A program made the translations under genes and the position numbers. The notes below the pieces were generated by a model. The model was not told the origin of the DNA, did no database searches, and saw nothing but the letters and a program-made list of their open reading frames with translations. A stretch of DNA of 64,000 nt, from positions 80,111,001 to 80,175,000 of the forward strand of contig NC_134106.1 in NCBI RefSeq assembly GCF_040939455.1. Direction: 5' to 3'. This document shows, piece by piece, positions 41,844-51,867 of this stretch (position 1 is the first letter of the stretch; every line of letters begins with the position of its first letter). The stretch is from Microcebus murinus. Its lineage: Eukaryota > Chordata > Mammalia > Primates > Cheirogaleidae.

Positions 41844-42122
41844 CTGAGTAGCACCTAAGTGGACACATAGGTACTACAGTAATAGGGTATTGGGCAGGTG
41901 GGAGGGGGGAGGGGGGCGGGAATATACATACATAATGAGTGAGATGTGCACCATCTGGGGGATGGTCATGATGGAGACTCAGACTTGTGGGGGGAGGGAG
42001 GAAATGGGCATTTATTGAAACCTTAAGATCTGTACCCCCATAATATGCCGAAATAAAAAAAAATAATAAATAAATAAAAAAGCACCATAACAAATGGATG
42101 CCCCCCCCAAAAAAAAAAAAAA
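41844..42122 (+). other. L1 3' UTR with G-rich tract and two A-rich tails
   Basis: Contains the G-rich 'ggtgggaggggggagggggg' segment (about 41899) typical of L1 3' UTRs and 'gtacccccataatatg'. An A-rich stretch with AATAAA/AATAAATAAATAAA follows (42050-42080). A further 27 bp and a second A-run (42110-42127) come after, suggesting read-through past the first poly(A) signal. Confidence 0.75.
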
Positions 42123-42189
42123 AAAAACCTTTGAAGCCAGTAGTCAATGGGTTCAAATATTCAAAGTCTTGGAAGAAAAAGTAAAAAAG

Positions 42190-42275
42190 GTGGAATTTAA
42201 GAAACTTTCCCAAGGTCACAGACATAATATTAATGCATGGTGGAGCCAGAATTTGAACCCCTCTAGAGTTGTCAT
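42190..42275 (-). repeat. MIR SINE fragment
   Basis: Antisense MIR core: 'cccaaggtcacagacataat', then 'gtggagccagaatttgaacc'. From 42275 to 42710 I see nothing recognisable. Confidence 0.65.
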
Positions 42276-42712
42276 TGATAGCAGCTTCTGGTAGGTAGCA
42301 GCGCTCAATGCATGTTGTTATTATCCCGGGCCCTGAGATCCTAGTAGCCTCTTTGTCTGTGTCCAGCAGGGAGCGCCCCTGGATGACTGCACCTGCCCAG
42401 GCATGCTTAGTTTGGCTGAGAGTGGAACAGCACCTGCTGAAGAGACATGCCCTTATCTTCCCTTGATCCAGGCATAGGGAGCCAAATAGGGAGAAATATC
42501 CTGGGTTTGCACGACTCCATCAAAGAAGAACTTTCTGCAGCAGGTCCTGTTATGTCATATAGCATTTATTCACACTTGGCTCCAAGTCTTGGAATGAATC
42601 AGATACATTTCTATCCTTGGGGGAGCCCCCAGCCAAGGGAATGATTAAATGACCTGAGAATTATTGGTCCCAGAGAAATCCCCAGTTAAAAATCTGTCTC
42701 ATATCATGAAAC

Positions 42713-42921
42713 TATTAAGCAGGTGTCCTTAAATTACGGCCCGTGGGCCACATGTGGGTGTTATTGCCCATTTGTTTTTTTACTTCAAAATAAGATATGT
42801 GCAGTGTGCATAGGAATTTGTTCATAGTTTTCTTTTTTAAACTTTAGTCTGGCCCTCCAACGGTCTGAGGGACAGTGAACTGGCCCTCTGTTTAAAAAGT
42901 TTGAGGACCCCTGCTATTAAG
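42713..42921. mobile_element. hAT-type non-autonomous DNA transposon (MITE)
   Basis: A 193-bp element (42721-42913) with imperfect terminal inverted repeats, CAGGTGTCCTTAAATTACGG at the left and, read inward, CAGGGGTCCTCAAACTTTTT at the right. It is flanked by a perfect 8-bp target duplication CTATTAAG (42713-42720, 42914-42921). The 8-bp duplication and CAG ends are diagnostic of hAT transposons. It has no coding capacity. Confidence 0.88.
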
Positions 42922-42959
42922 TGTGACAGGTGGGATTCAAACTGAGTTATTTGACTCCA

Positions 42960-43480
42960 AAGTCCATGTTCTTTTTACCAAGCCATGGTGCTCAGTTGAT
43001 GCAAGCCCTATGCTGGGTGCTGGGGATGGAGATGAAGGAGAAAGTGTGTTTCCCACAGGGAGGTTATATTCTCAGGGAGGAGGGGGGTGAGCCCAGACAT
43101 CATTCAGAGTGGAAGGGTTCTGCCAAGGTCAGCTCAGGGGTGGTGGGAGCACAAAGGAAGAGATGCATGGAAGTATGCTTCCCTCAAAGATCATGTGCTC
43201 ATGTTCATCACTGTAGCCCCATGCCTGGCATAGGGCCTGGAACACTTTAAGACTCAACGAATGTGGGGTGAATGAATGACTGAGGAAGAGACTAAGTGCT
43301 TAGGACAGAAGTAACAATGATCAAGGAAGGCTTTTCAGAAGAGTCAATACTTGGGTAGAGCTTGAAGGATGAAGTAGGAGTTTACCAGATGGAAAAGAGG
43401 GCTAAAGACATTCTCAGCATACACAAAGGAATGACAGGTTGCAGTAATGGTCTCTCAATTTTTTAAAAAAAATCAAAACC
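42960..43480 (+). repeat. Ancient mammalian repeat, family not assigned
   Basis: 'gctgggtgctggggatggag...ggaggttatattct' and later 'gaaggcttttcagaagagtc...agcttgaaggatgaagtagg' follow the same layout as the repeat at 2590-2960, with an interruption. Confidence 0.4.
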
Positions 43481-43486
43481 CACAAT

Positions 43487-43510
43487 ACACACACACACAC
43501 ACACACACAC
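43487..43510. repeat. (AC)n microsatellite
   Basis: Twelve uninterrupted AC units. From 43510 to 43985 I see nothing recognisable. Confidence 0.9.
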
Positions 43511-43984
43511 AGAGTTAGGATCTTATAATGTACAATGGCCTTTGTTATTTTCAGGCCTATTGCCTTTTTGTAAGTGCTAGTGGAAACCCACTCATTTGAG
43601 TGATATGGGCACTGGAGTTTGGCAAATGTGGAGGCTGTAAGGGTAATTTGGAGCCAGACTGTAAAGCTCTTTGAGTGCTAGACAATATTGGACCTTTTTT
43701 AGCCCATGTCTCCTCTGCCTTCTCTGTGAAGTCTGACACTGCAAACTCCTTTCTCTGCTCACTCTCTGATTAACTCCCTGCCTCTCAAGCTAGTCTTCAT
43801 CAGTGACCTTTAGTGTCTTCAATTCCCTAGCTGGTTATTTAAATCACGCTGAGTTCCTGGGGCCCTGTATGGGACTTTCCCCACTCATCCTTCTCGGCCA
43901 CCCACAGTGTTTCAATGCCTGCCCGGTCCTGGCAGTGGACAGAGACCCCAGTCACTCTCCACAGCCCCAGCCTTCCTTCCTGAG

Positions 43985-44310
43985 GGATAATTGAAAGATA
44001 ATGCTCGACCATATGTTGCACAAACAACGCTGCTCAAACTACAGAGGCTGGACTTGGAAACTCTTTGTCATCCAGGCCTTGCACCAACTGGCTACCACTT
44101 CTTCCAAGGTTTGACCACTGTTTGCAAGGAAAAACATTCCATTGTCAACAAGCTGTGGAAAACGCCTTTCATGATTTAATTGCTACTCACTCTCCAGGCT
44201 TCTTCGCTGCTGACATAAATAAGCTGCTGTTAAGATGGCAAAGCTTTAGATAGTTTGAGCACATACTTTGGTTAACTGTGCTGCTTCTGGTTTCAGATAT
44301 AATAAAGTGC
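43985..44310 (+). pseudogene. Mariner transposase remnant (C-terminal part)
   Basis: Frame 1 reads DNARPYVAQTTLLKLQRLDL (43997-44056), then APTGYHFFQGL. A second frame continues LQGKTFHCQQAVENAFHDL and INKLLLRWQSF (to about 44250). This is the C-terminal half of a Tc1/mariner transposase with the DNARPHV signature around the second catalytic Asp. The third Asp (normally SPTDYHFF) is Gly here, and a frameshift near 44110 splits the domain. An AT-rich terminal region follows. The N-terminal half is not seen upstream. Inactive DNA transposon fossil. Confidence 0.8.
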
Positions 44311-44779
44311 ACTTTTGATTCAAAATCGGACATTTAATATTTAATGACCTTATTTCTCAATTAAAAGAAAATACAACCTGTAGGATTTCTGCTTTCAAGC
44401 CATTATTGACACATTTGGAGCCTAAATCCAAGCAATTCTCAAGAACCTTTTTCTAGTCATTGAAAATAATGTGTATATGCTGGTTACTACAAAAATTGCT
44501 GTTCATGTGTTCATGAGCTTAACTAATCCATCTTGGTAATTATATGTTCAGTTAGCATTTGTTGTAGTAATATGTTTCTTCCATACCCAATTGATTTTGT
44601 GAGAGTTTTGATGTTACCTGGGATAATTGTAATCATGCCAACTTGTCCTTCTTTTCAATGAATCTTTGTGATATACATTTAAAACTATTACATTAAAGAC
44701 TAGTATTAAATACTTCGGAAAAATACATAATATACTCTAAGAGCTATATTGCATTCACTTCCCAATTCAATTTACTAGG

Positions 44780-45760
44780 TCATATCTATTATAAGAACCA
44801 CCCAGAAGCATAACAGTAAAACAAAACTATAGGACATCCCTCTAGAGTATAGACAAAGAAATCCTTTACATAACACTAGTAAACAGAATCCAACAACATA
44901 TAGAAAGGATGATATACTTTGATCAAGTGAGACTGTGCCACAAATATATATAGTTTGTGAAGCATCAAGAAAACAACTAATATATCCATCATTCACACCC
45001 ATACTTTCAAAAGTGTCCTCATTTCCATGAATATGCCTGTGTGTGTTGTGGTATGTGCTCTTAACATGAATAAATGTATTATTTTAATTGTGATGATGTA
45101 CCACAGGTACATCCAATCTCATGAAATTGTAAACATGCAGGAGGGTTTGTATACCAATTAGATCTCAGAGCTGAACTTAGCATTCTCTAAAATTAAGGAA
45201 GCTAAAGATGTAACAATCTCACTGATACAGAAAAGAGCATTTTGCTAAATATATCCCTATGAATAAAATCTTAAACAAACTAGGACTTGAAGAGAATTTC
45301 CACAGCCTGATAAAGAGCATCCACAGAACACCTACAGTAAGCAACAGACTTACTGGAAAGGATGTTTTCCCTCTAAGATTAGGAACAAGACACAGGCATT
45401 TACTTTTAGCACTCCAAACCAACACTGCACTGTAGTGCTAAAAAACATCATGCAAGGAAATACGAAGAAAAGGACTCCAGGTTGCTAATGAAATAGGAAA
45501 ATTGTCATTTGATGATCAAGACACAATTTCATATGTAAAAAATCCTGAGGATATCACTAAAAACCTGCCCCAAGTAGTAAATAAGTTTCGAGGTTTTTCA
45601 GACTATGAAATCAAGATAAAAATGTCAATTGTATTTCCATACACCAGCTATGCACATCCTGAAAATAACTTAGAAGACAATATTTTGATTCAAAAAAGAA
45701 TCAAAAAGCATGCAAACATAGGCATGAAGTGTTTAAAAACATACCAATTTTAAATTGAAG
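44780..45760 (+). repeat. Ancient L1 ORF2 fragment (left arm)
   Basis: Decayed L1 ORF2 text: 'aacagaatccaacaacatat' (RIQQHI-like), 'actaggacttgaagagaa', SYVKNPEDITKNLPQVVNKF at about 45530-45590, and 'atcaagataaaaatgtcaat'. Old family, no functional frame. It was already present when the arm duplicated. Confidence 0.7.
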
Positions 45761-46661
45761 GGGGAAAAAAAACACTTTTCGAACTATAGCAAAAAGAAAA
45801 TCACATTTTTAAAAATTAGGTAATAATTTTAGCAGCTGCCTCCTGCTCCTCCACCCACAGGCCTGGAGCCTCCTACCTGGGCTCAGCTTCGTACCTGGGC
45901 TCAGGCAGGCGGCTCATCAGGATCTTCCTCCTGCCTAGCTGCATGGAGCAGTAGGGAACAGAGGGCTGGGCCAGAGTGCCAGGCTCATGGGCCTATAGTG
46001 GCCCACAAGCAGAGCTCGGGGATGAGTGGGGGCATGGTGAGGGCCTGGCTTGCCTCTGCCCTGCACCAGAGCACCTGGGACCACAGAGCCAGGTCCACTC
46101 CCAACGCCTTCACTTGGTAATCACCCTCAGGTCGGCTCAGCCAGCGGCAGCCCTACCCCCTACCCTGCTGGCTCACAGGGTGAAGGCTTCTCCACGCTAG
46201 GCTGCCAGGCTGGGCATGGGAGTGTGCCTCCACACCCCCGTTTGGGAGCTGACTGTCTGTAGGCAGCAGCCTCCTCGTGGCCACCCACCAGGCCACCCCT
46301 TTATTCCCCACTGCCCAGGGCCTGGGGTGCAGAGCCTGAGCTTCACCTGACGTCCTCACTCCCACTCTGCAACATCCACTCTCTGTTTTGGCAGAAGCCA
46401 GCCAGTTACTGGGGCCCACACAGGGTCAGGGCCTGGGAACACCATGCCTGATCCAGATCCCTGCTGTGTCCTCACACGTGGATGGTGGCCCTCGGGCTCC
46501 AGGCATCACACAAACCCCTCTGGGGAAAGCAGCAGCAGAACCCACCCACAGTGCCACTCACCCCAGGTGCCACTCATGCACTGTGACCTCTCATTCTGGG
46601 TACCTCCTCACAAGCCTCCTCATGGCAAAGGACCGGCACCTCTCACGGGGTCCTTCCTTAC

Positions 46662-46870
46662 CTGCTGCTCATCAATGGTCCCTCCTGTGTGACAGCTAAG
46701 TCCGTCCTTTCCTTCTGGTCACTCCATGATGCTCAGATTTGTGCCGAGGTGGCGCCCGCGAATATGACCGCAGCCAGGGTGGAAGCCACAGGAGCACCTG
46801 GAGCCTTAGGTGAATCTCTGCAACTATCTCACGGCCTGCTTCGGCCGATAAAATGGCGAATGTCGGCAGG
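46662..46870 (-). other. Candidate left (mirrored) first exon
   Basis: On the minus strand a region homologous to the right-hand candidate exon ends in CAG|GTAAGG (exon boundary 46662; GT at 46661-46660). The TATA position is degenerate here (GGCCCTAATTGGCC on minus, against GGCTATAAATAGCC on the right). The start is unknown. There is no ATG-led frame of useful length, so an untranslated exon or a dead copy are both possible. Confidence 0.35.
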
Positions 46871-47115
46871 TGCAGGCCAATTAGGGCCTCCCGCATTGGA
46901 ATGAGGCGGTCTGGAATACACATTCTGATTGGATGAGAAAAACCTCAGAGTCCAATTCTGATTGGATAATCCAATCCAAAGGACATTTGAAAAGAGCAAC
47001 CTAATAGACCAATTCTGATTTGGTAATGTTATCCAATGAGAATGGGTATTCCAGAACAACTCATTTGAATACAGGAGGCTATAAATAGCCAGCCTGGGCG
47101 TGCACCTGTCATTTT
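46850..47115. promoter_or_regulatory. Palindromic CCAAT-cluster promoter, probably bidirectional
   Basis: Eight CCAAT pentamers: forward at 46877, 46952, 46971, 47009 and 47033, reverse (ATTGG) at 46895, 46928 and 46961. Several sit in the extended 'ccaattctgattgg' context typical of NF-Y sites. TATAAAT is at 47080-47086, predicting a start near 47110 on the plus strand. A YY1-like AAAATGGCG is at 46850-46858 and a small CpG-rich patch covers about 46740-46865. The array straddles the centre of the inverted repeat, so each arm carries half of it. I know of NF-Y/CCAAT clusters with TATA in histone and many testis or cell-cycle promoters, but the gene here is not identified. Confidence 0.6.
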
Positions 47116-47341
47116 CTCACCTGGATCCTGCAGGGAACTATGCTTGGGTGGCTTCTCTGGCTCGAGACTCCGTGTCTGGTGTGTACTGCGCCCTAGAGAT
47201 CTGCATTGCTGGGGCCACTGTGGCTGGCACTGCCTTAGAACATCTTGGAAATGAAGGGTCGTGCAGTGAGCTACAGGCAAGAAGGAAAGCAGTTGGCATG
47301 TGGGAGGGAACTGGACCTGACCATGCTGCAGTGAAAGGCAG
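47110..47341 (+). other. Candidate first exon downstream of the TATA box
   Basis: Begins about 30 bp after TATAAAT and ends at a strong 5' splice site, GGCAG|GTAAGG (GT at 47342-47343), which is conserved in mirror image in the other arm. The first ATG (about 47139) opens only 18 codons. A longer frame spans the exon without an ATG. It therefore looks like a 5' untranslated or noncoding exon. Possible later exons (e.g. a donor-like AAG|GTGAGG near 47745) are speculative. Confidence 0.4.
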
Positions 47342-48151
47342 GTAAGGAAGGATCCACCTGGTACATGGGAGGGACCCAGTCCTTGGTACACAGACGACTT
47401 GGGGACCGGGAATGGGCACCTGAGTGGGGAAGGGGGCACTACGTGGGAGTGCAGTGTATCTGGGTTCTGCTGCTGCTTAGCAGTTTGTGTGGTGCCTGGG
47501 TGTGAGGACACAGCAGAGAGTGATGTCCCCAGTCCCTGACCTCAGGTGGACCCCAGTCCTTTGTTGGCTTTGGCTAAAGCCAGGGTGAACTTTGCAGAGT
47601 GGGTGTGAGGGAATCAGGTGACACTCAGGCTCCGCACCCCAGGGGCAGGTGTGAGGAGACACCCACCACATCCTACCCTTTACTTTATTGCCCTGTGGGC
47701 TGAGGTGTCTGTCCCCGTGGGCGCACCTGCAATGCCATGTGAAGGTGAGGGATGAATGTTCTAGGGCTGTGTACTAGTGGTATGTGGCCACTGGCCTTCG
47801 AAGTCCAGGGGAATGGGGAGAGTGTTCTAGGAGGGGCCGCAGGACGAGGAGAGGAGAGGGGTCCACCGCCCCCACACTACACAGGCCCCCAGCCTAGCCC
47901 TGCACAGTGCTCCTGGTGTCACCTGCCCCACAAATGCTGCCAGGCCCTGGGCAGTGGGGAATAAAGGGGTAGCCTGGTGGGTGGCCACGAGGAAGCTGCT
48001 GCCTGAAGACAGTCAGCTCCCAAATGGGAGGCGTGGAGGCACACTCCCATCCCAAACCTGGCAGCCTAGCGTGGGGAAGCCTTCACCCTGTGAGCCAGCA
48101 GGGTAGGGGTAGGGCTGCCGCTGGCTGAGCCGACCTGAGGGTGATTACCAA

Positions 48152-48361
48152 GTGAAGGCGTTGGGAGTGGACCTGGCTCTGTGGTCCCAGGTACTCTGGT
48201 CCAGGACAGAGGCCGGCCAGGCCCTCACCAGGGCCCTCCTCTACGAGCTCTGCTTGTGGGCCCCCATGGGCCCATGGGCCTGGCACTCTGGCCCAGCCAT
48301 CTGCTCCGTGCTGCTCCACGCAGCTAGGGAGGAGGAAGATCCTGATGAGCCGCCTGCCTGA
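48152..48361 (+). other. Open frame partly shared between arms, coding status unclear
   Basis: A GC-rich open frame ending HAAREEEDPDEPPA-stop. The mirrored left arm (minus, about 45905-46110) keeps the closing HAARQEEDPDEPPA-stop and shows a 3-bp in-frame difference upstream, but has an in-frame TGA in the middle. It could be the last exon of the unit driven by the central promoter, or chance. No domain recognised. Confidence 0.25.
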
Positions 48362-48469
48362 GCCCTGGTAGGAGGCTCCAGGCCTGTGGGTGGAGGAGCA
48401 GGAGGCAGCTGCTAAAATTATTACCTAATTTTTAAAAATGTGATTTTCCTTTTGCTATAGTTCGAAAAG

Positions 48470-49420
48470 TGTTTTTTTTCCTTCAATTTAAAATTGGTAT
48501 GTTTTTAAACACTTCATGCCTATGTTTGCATGCTTTTTGATTCTTTTTTGAATCAAAATATTGTCTTCTAAGTTATATTTTCAGGATGTGCATAGCTGGT
48601 GTACTGAAATACAATTGACATTTTTATCTTGATTTCATAGTCTGAAAAACCTCGAAACTTATTTACTACTTGGGGAAGGTTTTTAGTGATATCTTCAGGA
48701 TTTTTTACATATGAAATTATGTCTTAATCATTAAATGGCAATTTTCCTATTTCATTAGCAACCTGGAGTTCTTTTCTTCATATTTCCTTGCATGATATTT
48801 TTAGCAGAATCCTCCAGTACAGTGTTGACTAGGAGTGCTAAAAGTAAATGCCTGTGTCTTGTTCCTAATCTCAGGGGGAAAACATCCTTTCCAGTAAGTC
48901 TGTTGCTTACTGTAGGTGTTCTGTGGATGCTCTTTATCAGGCTGTGGAAATTCTCTTCAAGTCCTAGTTTGTTTAAGATTTTATTCATAGGGATATATTT
49001 AGCAAAATGCTCTTTTCTGTATCAGTGAGATTGTTACATCTTTAGCTTCCTTAATTTTAGAGAATGCTAAGTTCAGCTCTGAGATCTAATTGGTATACAA
49101 ACTCTCCTGCATGTTTACTGTGTTCAATTTCATGAGATTGAATGTACCTGTGGTACATCACCACAATTAAAATAATACATTTATTCATGTTAAGAGCACA
49201 TACCGCAACACACACAGGCATATTCATGGAAATGAGGACACTTTTGAAAGTATGGGTGTGAATGATGGATATATTAGTTGTTTTCTTGATGTTTCACAAA
49301 CTATATATATTTGTGGCACAGTCTCACTTGATCAAGGTATATCATCCTTTCTGTATGTTGTTGGATTCTGTTTACTAGTGTTATGTAAAGGATTTCTTTG
49401 TACTAAAGAGGAAGGTTCTA
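48470..49420 (-). repeat. Ancient L1 ORF2 fragment (right arm)
   Basis: Mirror copy of 44780-45760; minus-strand text includes ILNKLGLEENFHSLIKSIH. The last part continues after the Alu to about 49860. Confidence 0.7.
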
Positions 49421-49432
49421 TAGTTTTGTTTT

Positions 49433-49597
49433 TTGTGTTTTTTTTTTGAGACAGAGACTCGCTTTGTTGCTCAGGCTAGAGTGAGTGCCGTGGTGTTAGC
49501 CTACCTCACAGCAACCTCAAACTCCTGGGCTCAAGCAATCCTACTGCCTCAGCCTCCCGAGTAGCTGGGACTACAGGCATGCGCCAGCATGCCAGGC

Positions 49598-49646
<49 letters not shown>

Positions 49647-49783
49647 TTGGCCAATTAATTTCTTTCTATTTATAGTAGAGACGGGGTCTCGCTCTTGCTC
49701 AGGCTGGTTTTGAACTCCTGACCTCGAGCGATCTGTCCGCCCAGAGTGCTAGGATTACAGGTGTGAGCCACTGCGCCAGGCCA
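49433..49783 (-). mobile_element. Lemur Alu in the right arm only
   Basis: Antisense Alu with a long (TA)n run at about 49601-49643. It is flanked by the direct repeat ATAGTTTTGTTTT (49420-49432, 49784-49796). The left arm has the uninterrupted site ('gtaaaacaaaactatag', 44817-44833), so it inserted after the inverted duplication. Confidence 0.95.
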
Positions 49784-51756
49784 ATAGTTTTGTTTTACTG
49801 TTATGCTTCTGAGTGGTTCTATTGTAGATATGGCCTAGTAGATTGAATTGGGAAGGGAATGCAATATAGCTCATAGAGTATATTATGTGTTTTTCCAAAG
49901 TATTTAATACATGTCTTTAATGTAACAGCCATTGTTCACTTTCATTGTCAGAACTTCATACCCTCTCTGTTGTATGTTTTGCTACTTATCTCACTGTATT
50001 TTAATTTATTTTTAGCTCTTTCTGTTCTTCCTAGAGATTCTAGCTAATGATATTTCTAAAATATGTCACTTCTTTGATATAATATTGTGGATGATTCTAT
50101 TTATCCTCCTAATAACTTTCAAATGCTAGTGTAGCATCCAAGGCTTCAGCCATCTGTTTCTAGCCTCACCTCCACTCTCACAGACTTTAGCCAAACTACA
50201 CTATTTCTTTGGAACCTCAGACATGGCTCACTTTGTTTCTTCCATATGGAGAGAAAGTTACTCAAATCCCAATGTGAAGACATTCTAGCTGCTCCCAAGT
50301 GCCATCCCAAATGCTTTTCTAATCTCTACTCTAAGAATCCATCTTTCCTTCCTATGAACTCCAACTTAGGTGTGGCAAGTAGATTTCATCTCTGAACAAA
50401 ATCTGCTTGATTAATAATAGGTGCCTGGTGTCTTGAGGTGTCTTGAGAAGGATTCTGAGGCTGGATCTAGGCTCAAAGGGAACAACTGTCATGATCATTA
50501 GCAATGTCTTTCTAGAGCAGTAAGAGGAATTAAGACATTAATGTTGCTTAGATGATATGTCTGATCTACCTTTGTCTTCTCTTATGTGTACAGCATCACA
50601 CTAATTCCTAAGTTCTTTAAAGGAATAAATTGTATCCTGCTGAATTATATACCCAACACGTTGAATTCACCTGCACAATGTTCTGTGATCATTAGACAGT
50701 CTAAAAATGTTCGTTAAATAAATCCCCCAATGCTTGAATATGCTGTGTAGTTATGTGAGATTGAAGAGCTGGATGCCAAAACTGGTGAATATTTTAGATG
50801 AGATCTAACCAGCCAAGATAAAAATCTAGAATCACATCTTCATGGTCCCACACTCCATATTTCTATCATTACATCCTAAGGACATGTTTAATCTCTTAGT
50901 GGCTACATTACATTGTTGTCTCATAGAACTGATGAATACCTGAAATTCCTCATCATTAAAAACATCTTATTTCACCTTGGGTTGGTAAAACCTGTTTGGG
51001 TCAGAAAATCTAGGCCTGGCTGTCCAACTCATAAAAGGGAAATTATGTAATGTAGCCACTGAGAGATAGAAATGTGTCCTTAGGATATAATGACAGAAAT
51101 AGGGAGTATAGGACTACAGGATGTGATTCTTTGTTTTTATCTTGCCTGGTCAGACCTCATCTAAAATGGTCACCAATTCTGGGAACATCACTAGACTTAT
51201 GGAAGATATTCAGAGAAGAGAAAGGAAGATAAAGTAGTTTCTGAAAACCATGTCATAGGTAAATAATTGAAATACTTCAGGTGTATATATGGGAGGAAAA
51301 AAAGTGGGAGAAATTATAATTCTATAGTTACATGTACAATGTTTTAATTGAATGGCCAGAGCATTTTAAAGACCACCAAATCAATAATGCCCTCCTGTTG
51401 AATGTGTTTCAAGCCAGGCTTTGGCTTTTGACTTTGGCTAAGGGACTTACAATCTGACAACTTGCTTTGCTAGCCTGTGAAAGTAAGCCTAAAACTAGAA
51501 TTCATCCATGCTACTTGAAAGTTCATTCTATTACAGGTAATACTGCAGTACAGGATGGTGTGCATTCATCCGGAGTGACTGGTCCCATTTATTACTAAAG
51601 GTAACCTTGCGAAATTCTCATGTCAGCATAGTCAGGTTCCTTAGCAACGTGATACTGAAAGGAGTAGATGCTGTGATTGAATACAACTGCCCCCATCGAT
51701 GCAGTCTCCAGCCTAAATTATTCTGGGTTTAACTTCAACTCTCCTTTCACCTCTTC

Positions 51757-51867
51757 TCTTGCAGTCTTTTTTTTTTTTTTAATTTTTTAATTTTAGCGTA
51801 TTATGGGGGTACAAGTGTTAAGGTTACATATATTGCCCATGCCCCCTCCCCACTTCTTGTAGTCTTT
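51757..51867 (-). mobile_element. Very short antisense L1 tail with target duplication
   Basis: Poly-T, then 'gtattatgggggtacaagtg' (reverse of the L1 3' end) and 'attgcccatgccccct'. Flanked by TCTTGCAGTCTTT (51757-51769) and TCTTGTAGTCTTT (51855-51867), one mismatch. The surrounding 49930-54480 is otherwise unassigned AT-rich sequence with no convincing exon. Confidence 0.8.

Larger units (their letters stand above)
34808..42136 (+). mobile_element. Nearly full-length L1, interrupted by two Alus
   Basis: The 5' UTR runs from about 34822 to 36244, ORF1 36245-37573, ORF2 37621-41843, the 3' UTR to about 42050, and A-rich tails to 42127. A direct repeat AAAAACCTTYGAAG (34808-34821 and 42123-42136, one mismatch) is a plausible target duplication. 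Two young Alus sit in ORF1 and near the 3' end of ORF2. About 6.6 kb remains without them, the expected size of a primate L1. ORF2 carries stops and a frameshift, so the copy is dead for autonomous mobility. The 5' UTR is GC-rich and homologous to that of the old L1 at 7.6-9.06 kb. Confidence 0.9.
44680..46980 (-). repeat. Second inverted repeat, left arm
   Basis: Matches the reverse complement of 46985-49930. Shared landmarks are the outer end 'tagattgaattgggaag', the ancient L1 piece, the GC-rich block, the CAG|GTAAGG donor, the 'ggaataca/ccattct' element and the CCAAT cluster. Identity looks high in the outer 1.6 kb and falls in the inner 700 bp, but homology can be followed almost to the centre. 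From 44310 to 44680 lies unassigned AT-rich sequence. Confidence 0.88.
46985..49930 (+). repeat. Second inverted repeat, right arm
   Basis: Counterpart of 44680-46980. It is longer because it carries an Alu (49433-49783) and about 300 bp near 47645-47945 absent from the left arm. Its outer end is 'gtctttaatgtaacag' at about 49930. Confidence 0.88.

Noticed and set aside
42721..42913. SPIN-type hAT element
   Set aside because: Its ends (CAGGGGTCCTCAAACTT) do not fit the SPIN termini as I know them; only the hAT superfamily can be claimed.
47100..47345. 81-codon frame as a small histone-like protein, suggested by the CCAAT/TATA promoter
   Set aside because: No ATG start, no histone-fold motif that I can see, and it runs into a splice donor; noncoding exon is simpler.
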